The notes: a model not told the origin generated them from the letters alone. A DNA stretch of 16,118 bases from an uncultured Gemmiger sp. (GCA_944382805.1 CALWNS010000158.1:1-16118); one strand, 5' to 3'; shown: positions 7,514-15,062, numbered from the stretch's first letter. A program made the numbers and translations.

Positions 7514-7670
7514 TGTTGAACAAGGCGCGCAGGAAGCGCGCCGCCGCGGGCCGTAGCCCGCGCCCCGCCGCGGCGGGGCAGCAAAACGCAAGCATCAGGG
7601 CCGCACAGGCCCGGCAGAGGGATAGACTCCACTGTTTGCGCCGGCAGGGCGCAGGCGGTGGTATTTTTTT
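7514..7670 (+). promoter_or_regulatory. Structured 5' leader with attenuator (putative riboswitch or unknown cis-regulatory RNA)
   Basis: The leader folds by eye into four hairpins: 7524-7542 (GGCGCGC/GCGCGCC), 7546-7561 (GCGGGC/GCCCGC, loop CGTA), 7562-7579 (GCCCCGC/GCGGGGC) and 7598-7612 (GGGCC/GGCCC). An intrinsic terminator follows. The unpaired stretch CGCAAGCA (7587-7594) is complementary to TGTTTGCG (7633-7640) in the terminator's 5' arm (seven Watson-Crick pairs, one wobble), which would form an antiterminator around the fourth hairpin. I could not match it to a known riboswitch class from memory; the ligand is open, with the importer's substrate or a transition metal as natural guesses. 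Confidence 0.5.
7629..7670 (+). terminator. Intrinsic terminator inside the importer leader (attenuator)
   Basis: CCACTGTTTGCGCC (7629-7642) pairs with GGCGCAGGCGGTGG (7648-7661) over 14 uninterrupted pairs, three of them G-U, with the loop GGCAG. TATTTTTTT follows directly. It lies downstream of the promoter and upstream of the first gene, so it would stop transcription before the operon unless disrupted. It is too far from araC, and separated from it by a promoter, to be simply that gene's terminator. Confidence 0.8.
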
Positions 7671-7686
7671 GCCCCGTGCGCGGGGC
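7671..7686 (+). other. Short hairpin just after the attenuator, before the ribosome site
   Basis: GCCCCG/CGGGGC with loop TGCG directly follows the T-run of the attenuator and ends 5 bases before the ribosome-binding region at 7692-7698. It does not occlude that site as drawn. Its role is unknown. Confidence 0.4.
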
Positions 7687-7705
7687 GGCAAAGGGGGAAA
7701 AGGGT

Positions 7706-8650
7706 ATGGCGCGCTACACGCTGCGGCGGCTTTTGCAGCTGGCGCCGGTGCTGCTGCTCATCACGCTGCTCTCGTTCGGCATGATGCGCCTGGCCGGCAG
7801 CGACGCCGTTTTGCAGCGCATGGAAAACACCGGCGTGGTCGTGCCGCAGCAGGTGCTGGACGCCGCGCGCGCCGAACTGGGGCTGGACAAGCCGTTTTTG
7901 ACCCAGTACCTTACCTGGCTGGCCAACCTTTTGCACGGGGATATGGGCACCAGTTACATCTCCGGCCGGGCGGTGCTGCCCACCTTCCTGTCCAAGCTGC
8001 CGGCCACGCTGGCGCTGGCCGGGGCGGCGCTGCTGCTCACGGTGGCGGTGTCGGTGCCGCTGGGCGTGCTGGCGGCGGTGCGCCGGGGCCGCGCGGCGGA
8101 CCTTGTGCTGCGCGCGGCCGGCTTTTTGGGCAACAGTATGCCCAACTTTTTTACCGCGCTGCTGCTGTTGTACGTTTTTGCCGTGCGGCTGGGTTGGTTC
8201 CCGGTGCTGGCGCGGCGGCCCGGCCCGGCCGGCCTGGTGCTGCCCGCGGCCACGCTGGCCATCGCCATGTCGGCCCGCTACCTGCGCCAGGTGCGCGCCG
8301 CCGTGCTGGAGGAACTGGGCCGGGACTATGTGGCCGGGGCCAGGGCGCGCGGCGTGCCCTTTTCCGCCACGCTGGTCAAAAGCGTGCTGCGCTGCTGCCT
8401 GGGCAGCCTGGTCACGCTGCTGGCGCTTTCGGCCGGCAGCCTGCTGGGCGGCACGGCGGTGGTGGAATCCGTCTTTCTGTGGGACGGCGTGGGCAAGCTG
8501 GCGGTGGACGCCATCGAAATGCGGGACTACCCCATGATCCAGGCCTATGTAATGTGGATGGCGATCCTGTATGTCGTTGTAAACCTGCTGGCCGACCTTG
8601 CCTGCCATTGGCTCGACCCGCGCATCCGGCTGGGGGGTGGCGCGCCATGA
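7706..8650 (+). CDS. Nickel/dipeptide-type ABC transporter permease (NikB/DppB-like)
   Basis: First membrane subunit of the importer, 314 aa. The ATG at 7706 is chosen because AGGGGGA (7692-7698) precedes it by 7 bases and the N-terminus (MARYTLRRLLQLAPVLLLIT) is the canonical start of the DppB/NikB family. Helix 1 is followed by the extracytoplasmic region ending ELGLDKPFLTQYLTWL and HGDMGTSY, a hallmark of this family. About five more helices follow. The EAA coupling loop is in ELGRDYVAGARARGVP. The stop overlaps the next gene's start as ATGA, indicating tight coupling. Confidence 0.93.
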   Translation: MARYTLRRLLQLAPVLLLITLLSFGMMRLAGSDAVLQRMENTGVVVPQQVLDAARAELGLDKPFLTQYLTWLANLLHGDMGTSYISGRAVLPTFLSKLPATLALAGAALLLTVAVSVPLGVLAAVRRGRAADLVLRAAGFLGNSMPNFFTALLLLYVFAVRLGWFPVLARRPGPAGLVLPAATLAIAMSARYLRQVRAAVLEELGRDYVAGARARGVPFSATLVKSVLRCCLGSLVTLLALSAGSLLGGTAVVESVFLWDGVGKLAVDAIEMRDYPMIQAYVMWMAILYVVVNLLADLACHWLDPRIRLGGGAP

Positions 8651-9471
8651 AGCAAAACCTGCGCCTGGCGGCGTGCCTGCTGCCGGCCGCCGCGCTGCTG
8701 CTGGCGGTGCTGTTCGCCCGGCAGCTGTGCCCCTACGACCCCAACGCCCAGGCGTTCGCCGCATTGGCCGCCCCCAGCGCGGCGCACCCCGCCGGCACCG
8801 ATATTTTGGGGCGGGACCTGCTTTCCCGCATTCTGGTGGGGCTGCGCACCAGCGTGCTGGCCACGCTGGCGCTGGTGGCGGCCGCCGCGCTGGCGGGCAC
8901 CGCCGCGGGGGTGGCGGCCGCCCTGCTGGGCGGCGCGGCCGACGCCGTGCTGATGCGCGTGTGCGAACTGTGCCTGGCCTTCCCCGGCCTGGTACTGGCG
9001 CTGGGGTTGGCCGCGCTGCTGGGCGGCGGGCTGCCCTGCGCCGTGCTGGCGCTGGGGGCCGTCAGCTGGCCCAAGTACGCGCGCCTGGCCCGCAGCCGCA
9101 CGCTGGCGCTGCTGCCCACCGACGCCATCGCCGCCGCCCGGCTGGCGGGGGACAGCGCCTGCCAGCTTGTTGTGCGGCACATTTTGCCGGACGTGGCCGG
9201 GCAGGTGCTGGTCACCGCCGCGCTGGACACCGGCGCCATGATGATGGAACTGGCCGGGCTGAGCTTTTTGGGCCTGGGGGCCATGCCGCCCACGGCCGAA
9301 CTGGGCAGCATGATGAGCGGCGGGCGCAGCCTGCTGCAGACCTGCCCGTGGGTGGTGCTGGGGCCGGGCGCGGCTATTTTTGCCGCGGTGGCCGCCTTTA
9401 ACCTGCTGGGCGAAGCGCTGCGCGACGCCCTGGACCCGTTTGTTTGCCAAGGAGAGGAACATGAAGCATAA
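8647..9471 (+). CDS. Nickel/dipeptide-type ABC transporter permease (NikC/DppC-like)
   Basis: Second membrane subunit of the importer, 274 aa, typical of the DppC/NikC group. The start overlaps the previous stop by 4 bases (ATGA). Helix 1 is at about 5-25. The family segment HPAGTDILGRDLLSRILVG follows, then several Ala/Leu-rich helices, and a coupling loop around TDAIAAARLAGDS (a degenerate EAA motif). The C-terminal LSFLGLGAMPPTAELGSMM is strongly diagnostic of DppC/NikC proteins. The 3' end overlaps the binding-protein gene by 11 bases. Confidence 0.93.
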   Translation: MKQNLRLAACLLPAAALLLAVLFARQLCPYDPNAQAFAALAAPSAAHPAGTDILGRDLLSRILVGLRTSVLATLALVAAAALAGTAAGVAAALLGGAADAVLMRVCELCLAFPGLVLALGLAALLGGGLPCAVLALGAVSWPKYARLARSRTLALLPTDAIAAARLAGDSACQLVVRHILPDVAGQVLVTAALDTGAMMMELAGLSFLGLGAMPPTAELGSMMSGGRSLLQTCPWVVLGPGAAIFAAVAAFNLLGEALRDALDPFVCQGEEHEA

Positions 9472-10996
9472 ATTTTTCCGCCCGCTGCTGGCCGCGGCCT
9501 GCCTGGCCCTGCTGGCCGCCTGCGCCGCCGCGCCGCAGGCGGGCAGCGCCTTTGTGCTGGGCGACCCCACCTTCAGCGCCGAGCACGAACAGACCGGCAT
9601 CGACCCGGCCCAGGGCTATTCCGGCTGGGCCTGCCTGCGCTACGGCGTGGGCGAAACGCTGTTCCGCTATACCGACGCGATGGAACCCGAACCCTGGCTG
9701 GCCGCCGGCTATGAGCGCACGAGCGACACCACCTGGGTCATCACCCTGCGCGAGGGCATCACCTTCAGCAGCGGCCGCGCGCTGGACGGCCGGGCCGTCC
9801 GGCAAAGCCTGGAGCGCCTGGTGGCGGCCAACGCCCGCGCGCGGGCGGACCTGGACATCGCCGCCATTACGGCCGCGGGCCAGACCGTCACCATCACCAC
9901 CGCCACGCCGCGCCCCGCGCTGCTCAACGCGCTGAGCGACCCCTACGCCTGCATCGTGGACACGCAGGCCGGCGCGGCCGAAGGCCTGGCCGTGGGCACG
10001 GGGCCGTATGTGGCCGTGGGCCTTACCAGCGGCGAACAGCTGGACCTGGTCAAAAACGAAACGTACTGGAACGGTACGCCGGGCTACGATTCGGTCACGG
10101 TGCTGACCATTGCGGACACCGACACGCTGGCCCTGGCGCTGCAGGCGGGCGAGATCGACGCCGCCTACGGCCTGCCCTACGCCAGTTACCCGCTGTTCCA
10201 AAACGAGGGGTACAACATTTCCACCGCTGCCACCAGCCGCACTTTTTTTGCCGAACTGAACTTTGAAAGCCCGCTGCTGCAGGACCCCGCCGTGCGCCGG
10301 GCCATCGCCCTGGGCATCGACAAAGAGCGGTTCGTGCAGCAGCAGCTGGGCGGCCACGGCTATGCGGCGGCGGGCGCGTTCCCGCAGGGCATGGCCTTTG
10401 GCGGCGACGCGGTGCAGGCCGCGGCCTATGACCCGGACGCCGCGCGGGCGCTGCTGGAACAGGCCGGCTGGGTGGATACCGACGGCGACGGCGTGCGCGA
10501 AAAGGACGGCCAAAAGCTGGTGCTGCGCTGGCTGACCTACCCCAGCCGCCCCGAACTGCCGCTGCTGGCCCAGGCCGCGCAGGCCACCCTGGGCGAGATC
10601 GGCTTTGCTGTGCAGATCAACTCCACCGCCGACCACAACCGCCTGCGCGCCGACCCCACGGCCTGGGACGTGTACGCCAGCGCCATGGTCACCGCGCCCA
10701 CCGGCGACCCGGCCTACTTTTTTGCCGCCCACTGCCTGGACGATTCGCCCGCCAACAACGGCCATTACCACAGCGACGAACTGCAGGCCCTGGCCGCCGA
10801 ACTGGATGTGACCTTTGACCCCGCGCGCCGGGCCGAGCTGGCCGTCGCCATGCAGCAGATTTTGCTGGACGACAGTGCGTTTGTTTTCTGCTCCCATTTG
10901 CAGATGAGCCTGGTCAGCCGGGCGGACGTGGCCGGCCTGACCGCCCACCCCAGCGATTATTACGAGATCACGGCCGCGCTGCGGCCCGCCGCCTGA
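9461..10996 (+). CDS. Lipoprotein substrate-binding protein, SBP_bac_5 family (NikA/DppA-like)
   Basis: Captures the importer's substrate outside the membrane, 511 aa, normal for family 5 binding proteins. AAGGAGAGG (9449-9457) precedes the ATG. The lipobox LAAC places the lipidated Cys at residue 21. Mature features include RYGVGETLFRY near the N-terminus, WVITLREGITFSSGRALDG, VGTGPYV, AVRRAIALGIDKERFV, a Ca-loop-like DTDGDGVREKDGQ, and a C-terminal segment with NNGHYHSDELQAL. The cluster looks closer to the clostridial proteins annotated as nickel-binding than to peptide OppA proteins, but I cannot fix the ligand: nickel chelate, dipeptide or another small molecule all remain possible. It is unusually placed third in the operon, after both permeases. 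Confidence 0.9.
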   Translation: MKHKFFRPLLAAACLALLAACAAAPQAGSAFVLGDPTFSAEHEQTGIDPAQGYSGWACLRYGVGETLFRYTDAMEPEPWLAAGYERTSDTTWVITLREGITFSSGRALDGRAVRQSLERLVAANARARADLDIAAITAAGQTVTITTATPRPALLNALSDPYACIVDTQAGAAEGLAVGTGPYVAVGLTSGEQLDLVKNETYWNGTPGYDSVTVLTIADTDTLALALQAGEIDAAYGLPYASYPLFQNEGYNISTAATSRTFFAELNFESPLLQDPAVRRAIALGIDKERFVQQQLGGHGYAAAGAFPQGMAFGGDAVQAAAYDPDAARALLEQAGWVDTDGDGVREKDGQKLVLRWLTYPSRPELPLLAQAAQATLGEIGFAVQINSTADHNRLRADPTAWDVYASAMVTAPTGDPAYFFAAHCLDDSPANNGHYHSDELQALAAELDVTFDPARRAELAVAMQQILLDDSAFVFCSHLQMSLVSRADVAGLTAHPSDYYEITAALRPAA

Positions 10997-11010
10997 AAGG
11001 GGGCAGAACC

Positions 11011-11775
11011 ATGCAACACAGCCCCGCGCTGCTTGAATGCCGGGACCTGACGGCGGGCTACGGCCCGCGCCCGGCGGTGCAGGGGGTCGGCTTTGCCGTG
11101 CGCCCGGGCGAAACGCTGGCCGTCGTGGGCGGCTCCGGCAGCGGCAAAAGCACGCTGCTGCGGGCCATCGCCGGCCTGCTGGCGCCGGGCGGCCGGGTGC
11201 TGGGCGGCCGGGTATGGCTGGCCGGCCGCGAGCTGACCGCCCTGCCGGAACGCGAACTGCGCCGCGTGCGCGGCGCGCAGATCGGCTTTGTATTCCAGGA
11301 CGCCGGCGCTTCGCTGTGCCCGGTGCGCACCATCGGCAGCCTGGTGTGCGAAACGCTGGCCGCGCACGGCCGCCCCGCCCGCGCCGCGGCCAAAGCGCGG
11401 GCGCTGGCCCTGCTGGCCGACCTTGGCTGCGCCGACCCGCAGCGCCTGTGGGACGCGCGGGCGTTTGAACTTTCCGGCGGGCAGGCCCAGCGGGCGGCCC
11501 TGGCGCTGGCCCTGCTGCCGCAGCCGCCGCTGCTGCTGGCCGACGAACCCACCAGCGCGCTGGACACGCTGGCCCGGCGCGAAACGCTGGACCAGCTGCG
11601 CCGCCTGCGGCAGCGCTACGGCACGGCGCTGGTGCTGGTCACCCACGATATGGCGGTGGCGGCCGCCCTGGCGGACAGCGTGCTGGTGCTGCAAAACGGC
11701 CGCGCGGTGGAATACGGCCCCGCCGCCCGCGTGCTGCGCGCCCCGCGGCACGCCTACACCCGCATTCTGCTGTAA
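11011..11775 (+). CDS. ABC transporter ATPase (NikD/DppD-like)
   Basis: One of two ATPases powering the importer, 254 aa. AAGGGGG follows the previous stop and lies 7 bases before the ATG. Walker A is GGSGSGKST (40-48), the Q-loop is Gln96, the signature is LSGGQ (154-158), Walker B ends in Asp178-Glu179, and the switch His is 212 in VTHD. The protein ends right after RHAYTRILL and lacks the roughly 60-residue C-terminal Cys-containing oligopeptide extension of DppD/OppD, so in size it is NikD-like. It presumably pairs with the next gene product. Confidence 0.92.
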   Translation: MQHSPALLECRDLTAGYGPRPAVQGVGFAVRPGETLAVVGGSGSGKSTLLRAIAGLLAPGGRVLGGRVWLAGRELTALPERELRRVRGAQIGFVFQDAGASLCPVRTIGSLVCETLAAHGRPARAAAKARALALLADLGCADPQRLWDARAFELSGGQAQRAALALALLPQPPLLLADEPTSALDTLARRETLDQLRRLRQRYGTALVLVTHDMAVAAALADSVLVLQNGRAVEYGPAARVLRAPRHAYTRILL

Positions 11776-11802
11776 GCCGCGCCCACCCTGCGGAGGTAAG
11801 CC

Positions 11803-12561
11803 ATGGAACCGTTGTTGGAAGTTGCCGGCCTGTGCAAGCCGTACCCGGCGCGCAGCCGCACGCCGCTGCCGGCGGTGCGGGATGTCAGTTTCTGCCTGCG
11901 GGCGGGCGAAACGCTGGGCCTGGTGGGCGGGTCAGGCTGCGGCAAAACCACGCTGGCCAGGCTGATCGCCCGCCTGGCGGAGGCCGACGCCGGCCGCATT
12001 CTGCTGCAGGGGCAGGACATCACCCGCCTGCGCGGGCGGGCGCTGCGGCCGGTCTACCGCCGGGTGCAGATGGTGTTCCAGGCGCCGGCCGCCTCGTTTG
12101 ACGCCCGGCACACCCTGGGCTGGGCCGTGGCCGAACCGCTGGCCAACGCCGGCGTGCCCCGCGCGGCCCGCCGCGCGCAGGCGGCGCAGCTGCTGGAACG
12201 CTGCGGCCTGCCTGCCGGCTTTGCCGCGCGCTACCCCCGCCAGGTCAGCGGCGGGCAGTGCCAGCGCGCGGCCCTGGCGCGGGCGCTGGCCGCCGGCCCC
12301 CGCCTGCTGATCTGCGACGAAGCCACCAGCGCGCTGGACCCGCTGGCCAGCGCGCAGCTGCTGGAACTTTTGGACAGCCTGCGCCGCCAAAACGGGCTGG
12401 CCATCCTGTTCATCTGCCACGACCTGGCGCTGGTGCAGCGCTTCTGCGACCGCGCGCTGGTCATGCAGGACGGCCGCATCGTGGAGCAGGGCGCGCCGAC
12501 GGCCCTCATCGCCGCGCCGCGCCACCCCTATACCCGCCGCCTGGTCGAAGCCGCCCTCTGA
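11803..12561 (+). CDS. ABC transporter ATPase (NikE/DppF-like)
   Basis: Second ATPase of the importer, 252 aa. GGAGG (11791-11795) precedes the ATG. Walker A is GGSGCGKTT (42-50), the Q-loop is Gln93 in VFQAPAASFD, the signature is VSGGQCQR (148-155), Walker B has LLICDEATSALD (Asp172, Glu173), and the switch His206 is in ICHDL. The Q-loop Ser/Asp pattern and the compact RHPYTRRL ending match NikE/DppF-like subunits that lack the long C-terminal extension. Last gene of the operon. Confidence 0.92.
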   Translation: MEPLLEVAGLCKPYPARSRTPLPAVRDVSFCLRAGETLGLVGGSGCGKTTLARLIARLAEADAGRILLQGQDITRLRGRALRPVYRRVQMVFQAPAASFDARHTLGWAVAEPLANAGVPRAARRAQAAQLLERCGLPAGFAARYPRQVSGGQCQRAALARALAAGPRLLICDEATSALDPLASAQLLELLDSLRRQNGLAILFICHDLALVQRFCDRALVMQDGRIVEQGAPTALIAAPRHPYTRRLVEAAL

Positions 12562-12620
12562 CAAGGGGGCCTTTTGGCGCGACCGGCGCAAATATTGGCC
12601 CGCGCGGAACCCGCGTGTTC

Positions 12621-12700
12621 TGTAGGGGACGATGCTTGCATCGTCCCGCAAACGTCCCGGCTGCCGCAAGGCTCCCGGGAGGGATAAATCCCTCCCCTAC
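12621..12700. repeat. MITE/REP-like element with terminal inverted repeats and two hairpins
   Basis: Terminal inverted repeats GTAGGGGA (12622-12629) and TCCCCTAC (12693-12700) bound an 80-bp non-coding segment. Within it GGGACGATGC/GCATCGTCCC (12626-12647) and GGGAGGGAT/ATCCCTCCC (12677-12696) are perfect palindromes with 2-nt centres. I recall similar TGTAGGGG...CCCCTAC elements scattered between genes in gut Clostridia genomes, but only one copy is in this window, so its repeat status is inferred from form. Confidence 0.6.
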
Positions 12701-12745
12701 GAATGGGTTTTACGCGCGTGTCCCCCCGCGCATCAACACGCAAAA

Positions 12746-12790
12746 CGCCCGGCGCATGGCTTTTGGCCACGCGCCGGGCGCGCTGTTTTA
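12746..12790. terminator. Bidirectional terminator between the convergent operons
   Basis: CGCCCGGCGC (12746-12755) pairs with GCGCCGGGCG (12771-12780), and an inner TGGC/GCCA stem caps it. On the - strand the hairpin runs straight into TTTTG (A-run at 12742-12745), a classic terminator for the esterase gene. On the + strand it is followed by CGCTGTTTTA, a weaker end for the importer operon. Confidence 0.85.
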
Positions 12791-12798
12791 ACGGGGGG

Positions 12799-14169
12799 TC
12801 ATTCGCCCACGGCTTTGTTGGTCAGCATCGTGTGGGTCAGCTTGGCCATGTTCACCCCGCCCATGCGGGTCTCGCCCTGGCCCAGGCGCAGCACCTTGCT
12901 CTGCCCCTTGGCGATCGGCTCCCACCGCGGCAGGCCGCCGCCGTTGGGGTCGCCGGAACGGGCAAAGTTGCACAGGTACTCCACCATCTGCTCGCTCAGC
13001 AGGCGGTCGTGGGCGGTCATCGGCCGCCAGCAGTGGTCCAGCGTGCCGAACCAGTACCACAGATCGCTGGAATGCCACGCGCCGTTGTCGTCGCCGGGCA
13101 GCCGGCGGTCAAAGAACCAGGCGTAGCTGGCCGGGCGGCCCAGGTCGGCCTGGCGGCGGCACCAGCTCTTGGCCATCGTGTGGACGATGGGCGGCACAAT
13201 GTCCTCGCTGGTGGAACCCATCAGGTAGGGCACCGCGCGCTGGTCGCCGCGCTTGGCGGCCAGGCCGCCCTCCCGCGGGATCAGCTGTCCGTCGATCACC
13301 GGCGTGCAGTTCATGCCGCCGGCTTCTTTCTGCACCGCCTGCCAGGCGGCGAACAGGTCGGCCGGGGCCAGCGCGCGCAGCGCGGCCAGGTCGGCGCAGC
13401 CGGCCTGCGCGGCCACTTTCTGCCAAAAGGCGTATTTTTCCGGCGCGGGCGCGGTGGTGGCCAGCTTTTCGCTCACGCCGCCGCCGCTGGACATGACCGC
13501 CCCGGCCACCAGCCCCTCGGTCAGGGGCGAAAGGCACAGCTGCTGCACGCTCATGGCGCCGGCGCTCTGGCCCATGATGGTCACCCGCGCGGGGTCGCCG
13601 CCAAAGGCCGCGATGTTATCGTGTACCCATTGCAGCGCGCACAGCTGGTCGTACAGGCCGTAGTTGCCGGTGTGCCCCGCTTCGGCCGAAAGTTCCGGCA
13701 GGCAGGCAAAGCCCAGCGGCCCCAGGCGGTAGTTGATGGTCACCGCCACCACGCCCTTGGTGGGCCAGGCGGGGCCGTCAAAGTGCTTTTCGTTGCCGCA
13801 GCCGCCGGTAAACCCGCCGCCGTGGATGTAGAACAGCACCGGCAGGCCGGCGCCGGGCGCGGCGTCCGCCGGCGTCCAGATGTTCAAAAACAGGCAGTCC
13901 TCGCTGTAATCGTAGTGTTCGCCCTCGCGGAATTCGTGGTAATAGAACGCCTTTTCCGGCATTTGGGCTTCGTCGTAAAAGCTGCGCGGCTGGTAGCAGG
14001 CCGCGCCGTAGGCCGTGGCCTGGTAGGTGCCGTCCCAGTGGGTGACGGGGACCGGGTACTCCCACCGGCCGGCGGTGGCGTAGCGGATGCCCTTATAGGC
14101 CGCCACGCCCGGCCACTGGCAGCCGCAGCCCGCAATGGGGCCGCAGGGGGTCGTGCGTTCGTAACTCAT
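12799..14169 (-). CDS. Type-B carboxylesterase
   Basis: Serine ester hydrolase of the alpha/beta-hydrolase COesterase family, 456 aa, cytoplasmic (no signal peptide). The ATG at 14169 is chosen for the AAGGGAGAG just upstream; the longer in-frame extension would overlap the creatininase gene. The oxyanion hole is HGGG (116-119), the nucleophile is Ser202 in GQSAG (200-204), the acid is probably Glu322 in the GSTSEDI segment, and the base is His366 in GAWHSSDL. EDCLFLNIW (90-98) is the family's second signature. Gln replaces the usual Glu in GESAG, a tolerated variation. It is 13 bases downstream of the creatininase-family gene, so the two are co-transcribed. The substrate is unknown. Confidence 0.93.
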   Translation of the reverse strand: MSYERTTPCGPIAGCGCQWPGVAAYKGIRYATAGRWEYPVPVTHWDGTYQATAYGAACYQPRSFYDEAQMPEKAFYYHEFREGEHYDYSEDCLFLNIWTPADAAPGAGLPVLFYIHGGGFTGGCGNEKHFDGPAWPTKGVVAVTINYRLGPLGFACLPELSAEAGHTGNYGLYDQLCALQWVHDNIAAFGGDPARVTIMGQSAGAMSVQQLCLSPLTEGLVAGAVMSSGGGVSEKLATTAPAPEKYAFWQKVAAQAGCADLAALRALAPADLFAAWQAVQKEAGGMNCTPVIDGQLIPREGGLAAKRGDQRAVPYLMGSTSEDIVPPIVHTMAKSWCRRQADLGRPASYAWFFDRRLPGDDNGAWHSSDLWYWFGTLDHCWRPMTAHDRLLSEQMVEYLCNFARSGDPNGGGLPRWEPIAKGQSKVLRLGQGETRMGGVNMAKLTHTMLTNKAVGE

Positions 14170-14182
14170 CGTGATCTCTCCC

Positions 14183-15022
14183 TTACTTTTTGGCGGCGGC
14201 GCTGGGCATCCAGGGCTTTTCGGCGGCCACGGCGTCGTTGTAGGCCTCCAGCTTGCGCATCTGGTCCACCACATGGGGCATATCCATGCGGCGCACCAGT
14301 TCGCAGATCAGCGCTTCGCCCTCGGCGGCCAGCGCGTCGCGCGCGGCTTCGTCCGGGATGGCCGTGGTGGACATATGGTCGGTCTGTTCGGCAAAGCAGT
14401 AGCCGATGGCCGCGCTCTGGTACGCCAGGCCGAAAATGTCGTTGAACGGCGCGCAGCTCTGCGGCTTGCTGTGCTCGAACGCGGTGGTCAGCGGCACGTC
14501 CTGCAGGCGGCCCAGCATCTTGTACGCGCCCACCGTGATGGCGTGGAAGCTGTTCATGCTCTTGAACAGGTCGGTGGCGGTTTTGGTCATCTGCATCGAA
14601 AGATCCATGTACAGGATGGGCACGCCGGTCTCGTCAAAGAAATCGCGCACCATCGGGCTGCAGGTCATGTGCGCCGGGCCGTGGAAGCTGATGTACACCT
14701 GCCGCTTAAAGCCCTGGCGCAGCAGGCTGTGGGCAATGGCCATAAGGTAGTCGATGCCCTGGCGGATGGAAACCTGCACCGTGCCCCGGCCGGAAGCCGT
14801 GGCCCCGGCGTAAAAGTAGGGCAGGCCGGTCAGCACCAGGCCGTCGCAGGCTTCGGCCATTTTCAGGGCGTACGCCTCGCTGATGACCGTCTCGCTGTCC
14901 AGCGGGAAACCGCCGTGCATCTCCACCGTGCCCACCGGCACGATGATGATGTCGTTGTGCTGCAAATATTCCTCTACCTCGCTGTTGAGCAGCTTGGGCA
15001 GAAAACGGGTACGCATTTCCAT
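14183..15022 (-). CDS. Creatininase-family hydrolase, divergent
   Basis: Member of the creatininase/creatinine amidohydrolase superfamily, whose proteins hydrolyse cyclic or linear amides or, in some branches, other bonds; 279 aa versus the usual 240-270. AAAGGAGGGG lies just before the ATG. IIIVPVGTVEMHGGFPLDSE (25-44) is the metal-site motif, corresponding to the family VPVGSxEQHGPHLPxxTD, with Glu34, His36 and Asp42 as likely ligands. The second motif, usually NGHGGN, is replaced by FHGPAHM (His114). The later HAGExETS-like motif is reduced to FHAITVGAYKML (His160), without the Glu. Fold membership is convincing; activity may be altered. It sits between a sugar-type symporter and an esterase. 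Confidence 0.82.
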   Translation of the reverse strand: MEMRTRFLPKLLNSEVEEYLQHNDIIIVPVGTVEMHGGFPLDSETVISEAYALKMAEACDGLVLTGLPYFYAGATASGRGTVQVSIRQGIDYLMAIAHSLLRQGFKRQVYISFHGPAHMTCSPMVRDFFDETGVPILYMDLSMQMTKTATDLFKSMNSFHAITVGAYKMLGRLQDVPLTTAFEHSKPQSCAPFNDIFGLAYQSAAIGYCFAEQTDHMSTTAIPDEAARDALAAEGEALICELVRRMDMPHVVDQMRKLEAYNDAVAAEKPWMPSAAAKK

Positions 15023-15062
15023 AATAACCCCTCCTTTACGGGTGTTTTGGGTGCAGTTTGGT

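Noticed and set aside
5509..7632. A roughly 700-codon open frame on the - strand across phoU and the araC gene (similar long antisense frames at 4203-5705, 9398-10948 and, on +, 12703-14445).
   Set aside because: These are byproducts of high G+C with few stop codons. They are antisense to genes with clear family motifs and ribosome sites, rich in His, Gln, Gly and Arg, and show no recognisable domain.
7514..7670. Leader considered as a cobalamin riboswitch because of a CCACTG sequence.
   Set aside because: The CCACTG is part of the terminator's 5' arm, and the other conserved cobalamin blocks are not visible.
7514..7670. Leader considered as a Ni/Co (czcD-type) riboswitch because of the downstream nickel-type importer and GGCAG-like words.
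   Set aside because: I cannot reproduce its four-stem junction here or recall the consensus precisely enough to claim it. Left as an unknown class pending a covariance search.
7483..8646. Extended N-terminal frame leading into the second permease gene.
   Set aside because: It runs through the leader and over the first permease in another frame. The permease proper begins at 8647 with an ATGA overlap and a normal family N-terminus.
12621..12700. Hairpin element considered as the start of a CRISPR array.
   Set aside because: There is only one unit, with no regularly spaced direct repeats or spacers and no cas genes nearby.
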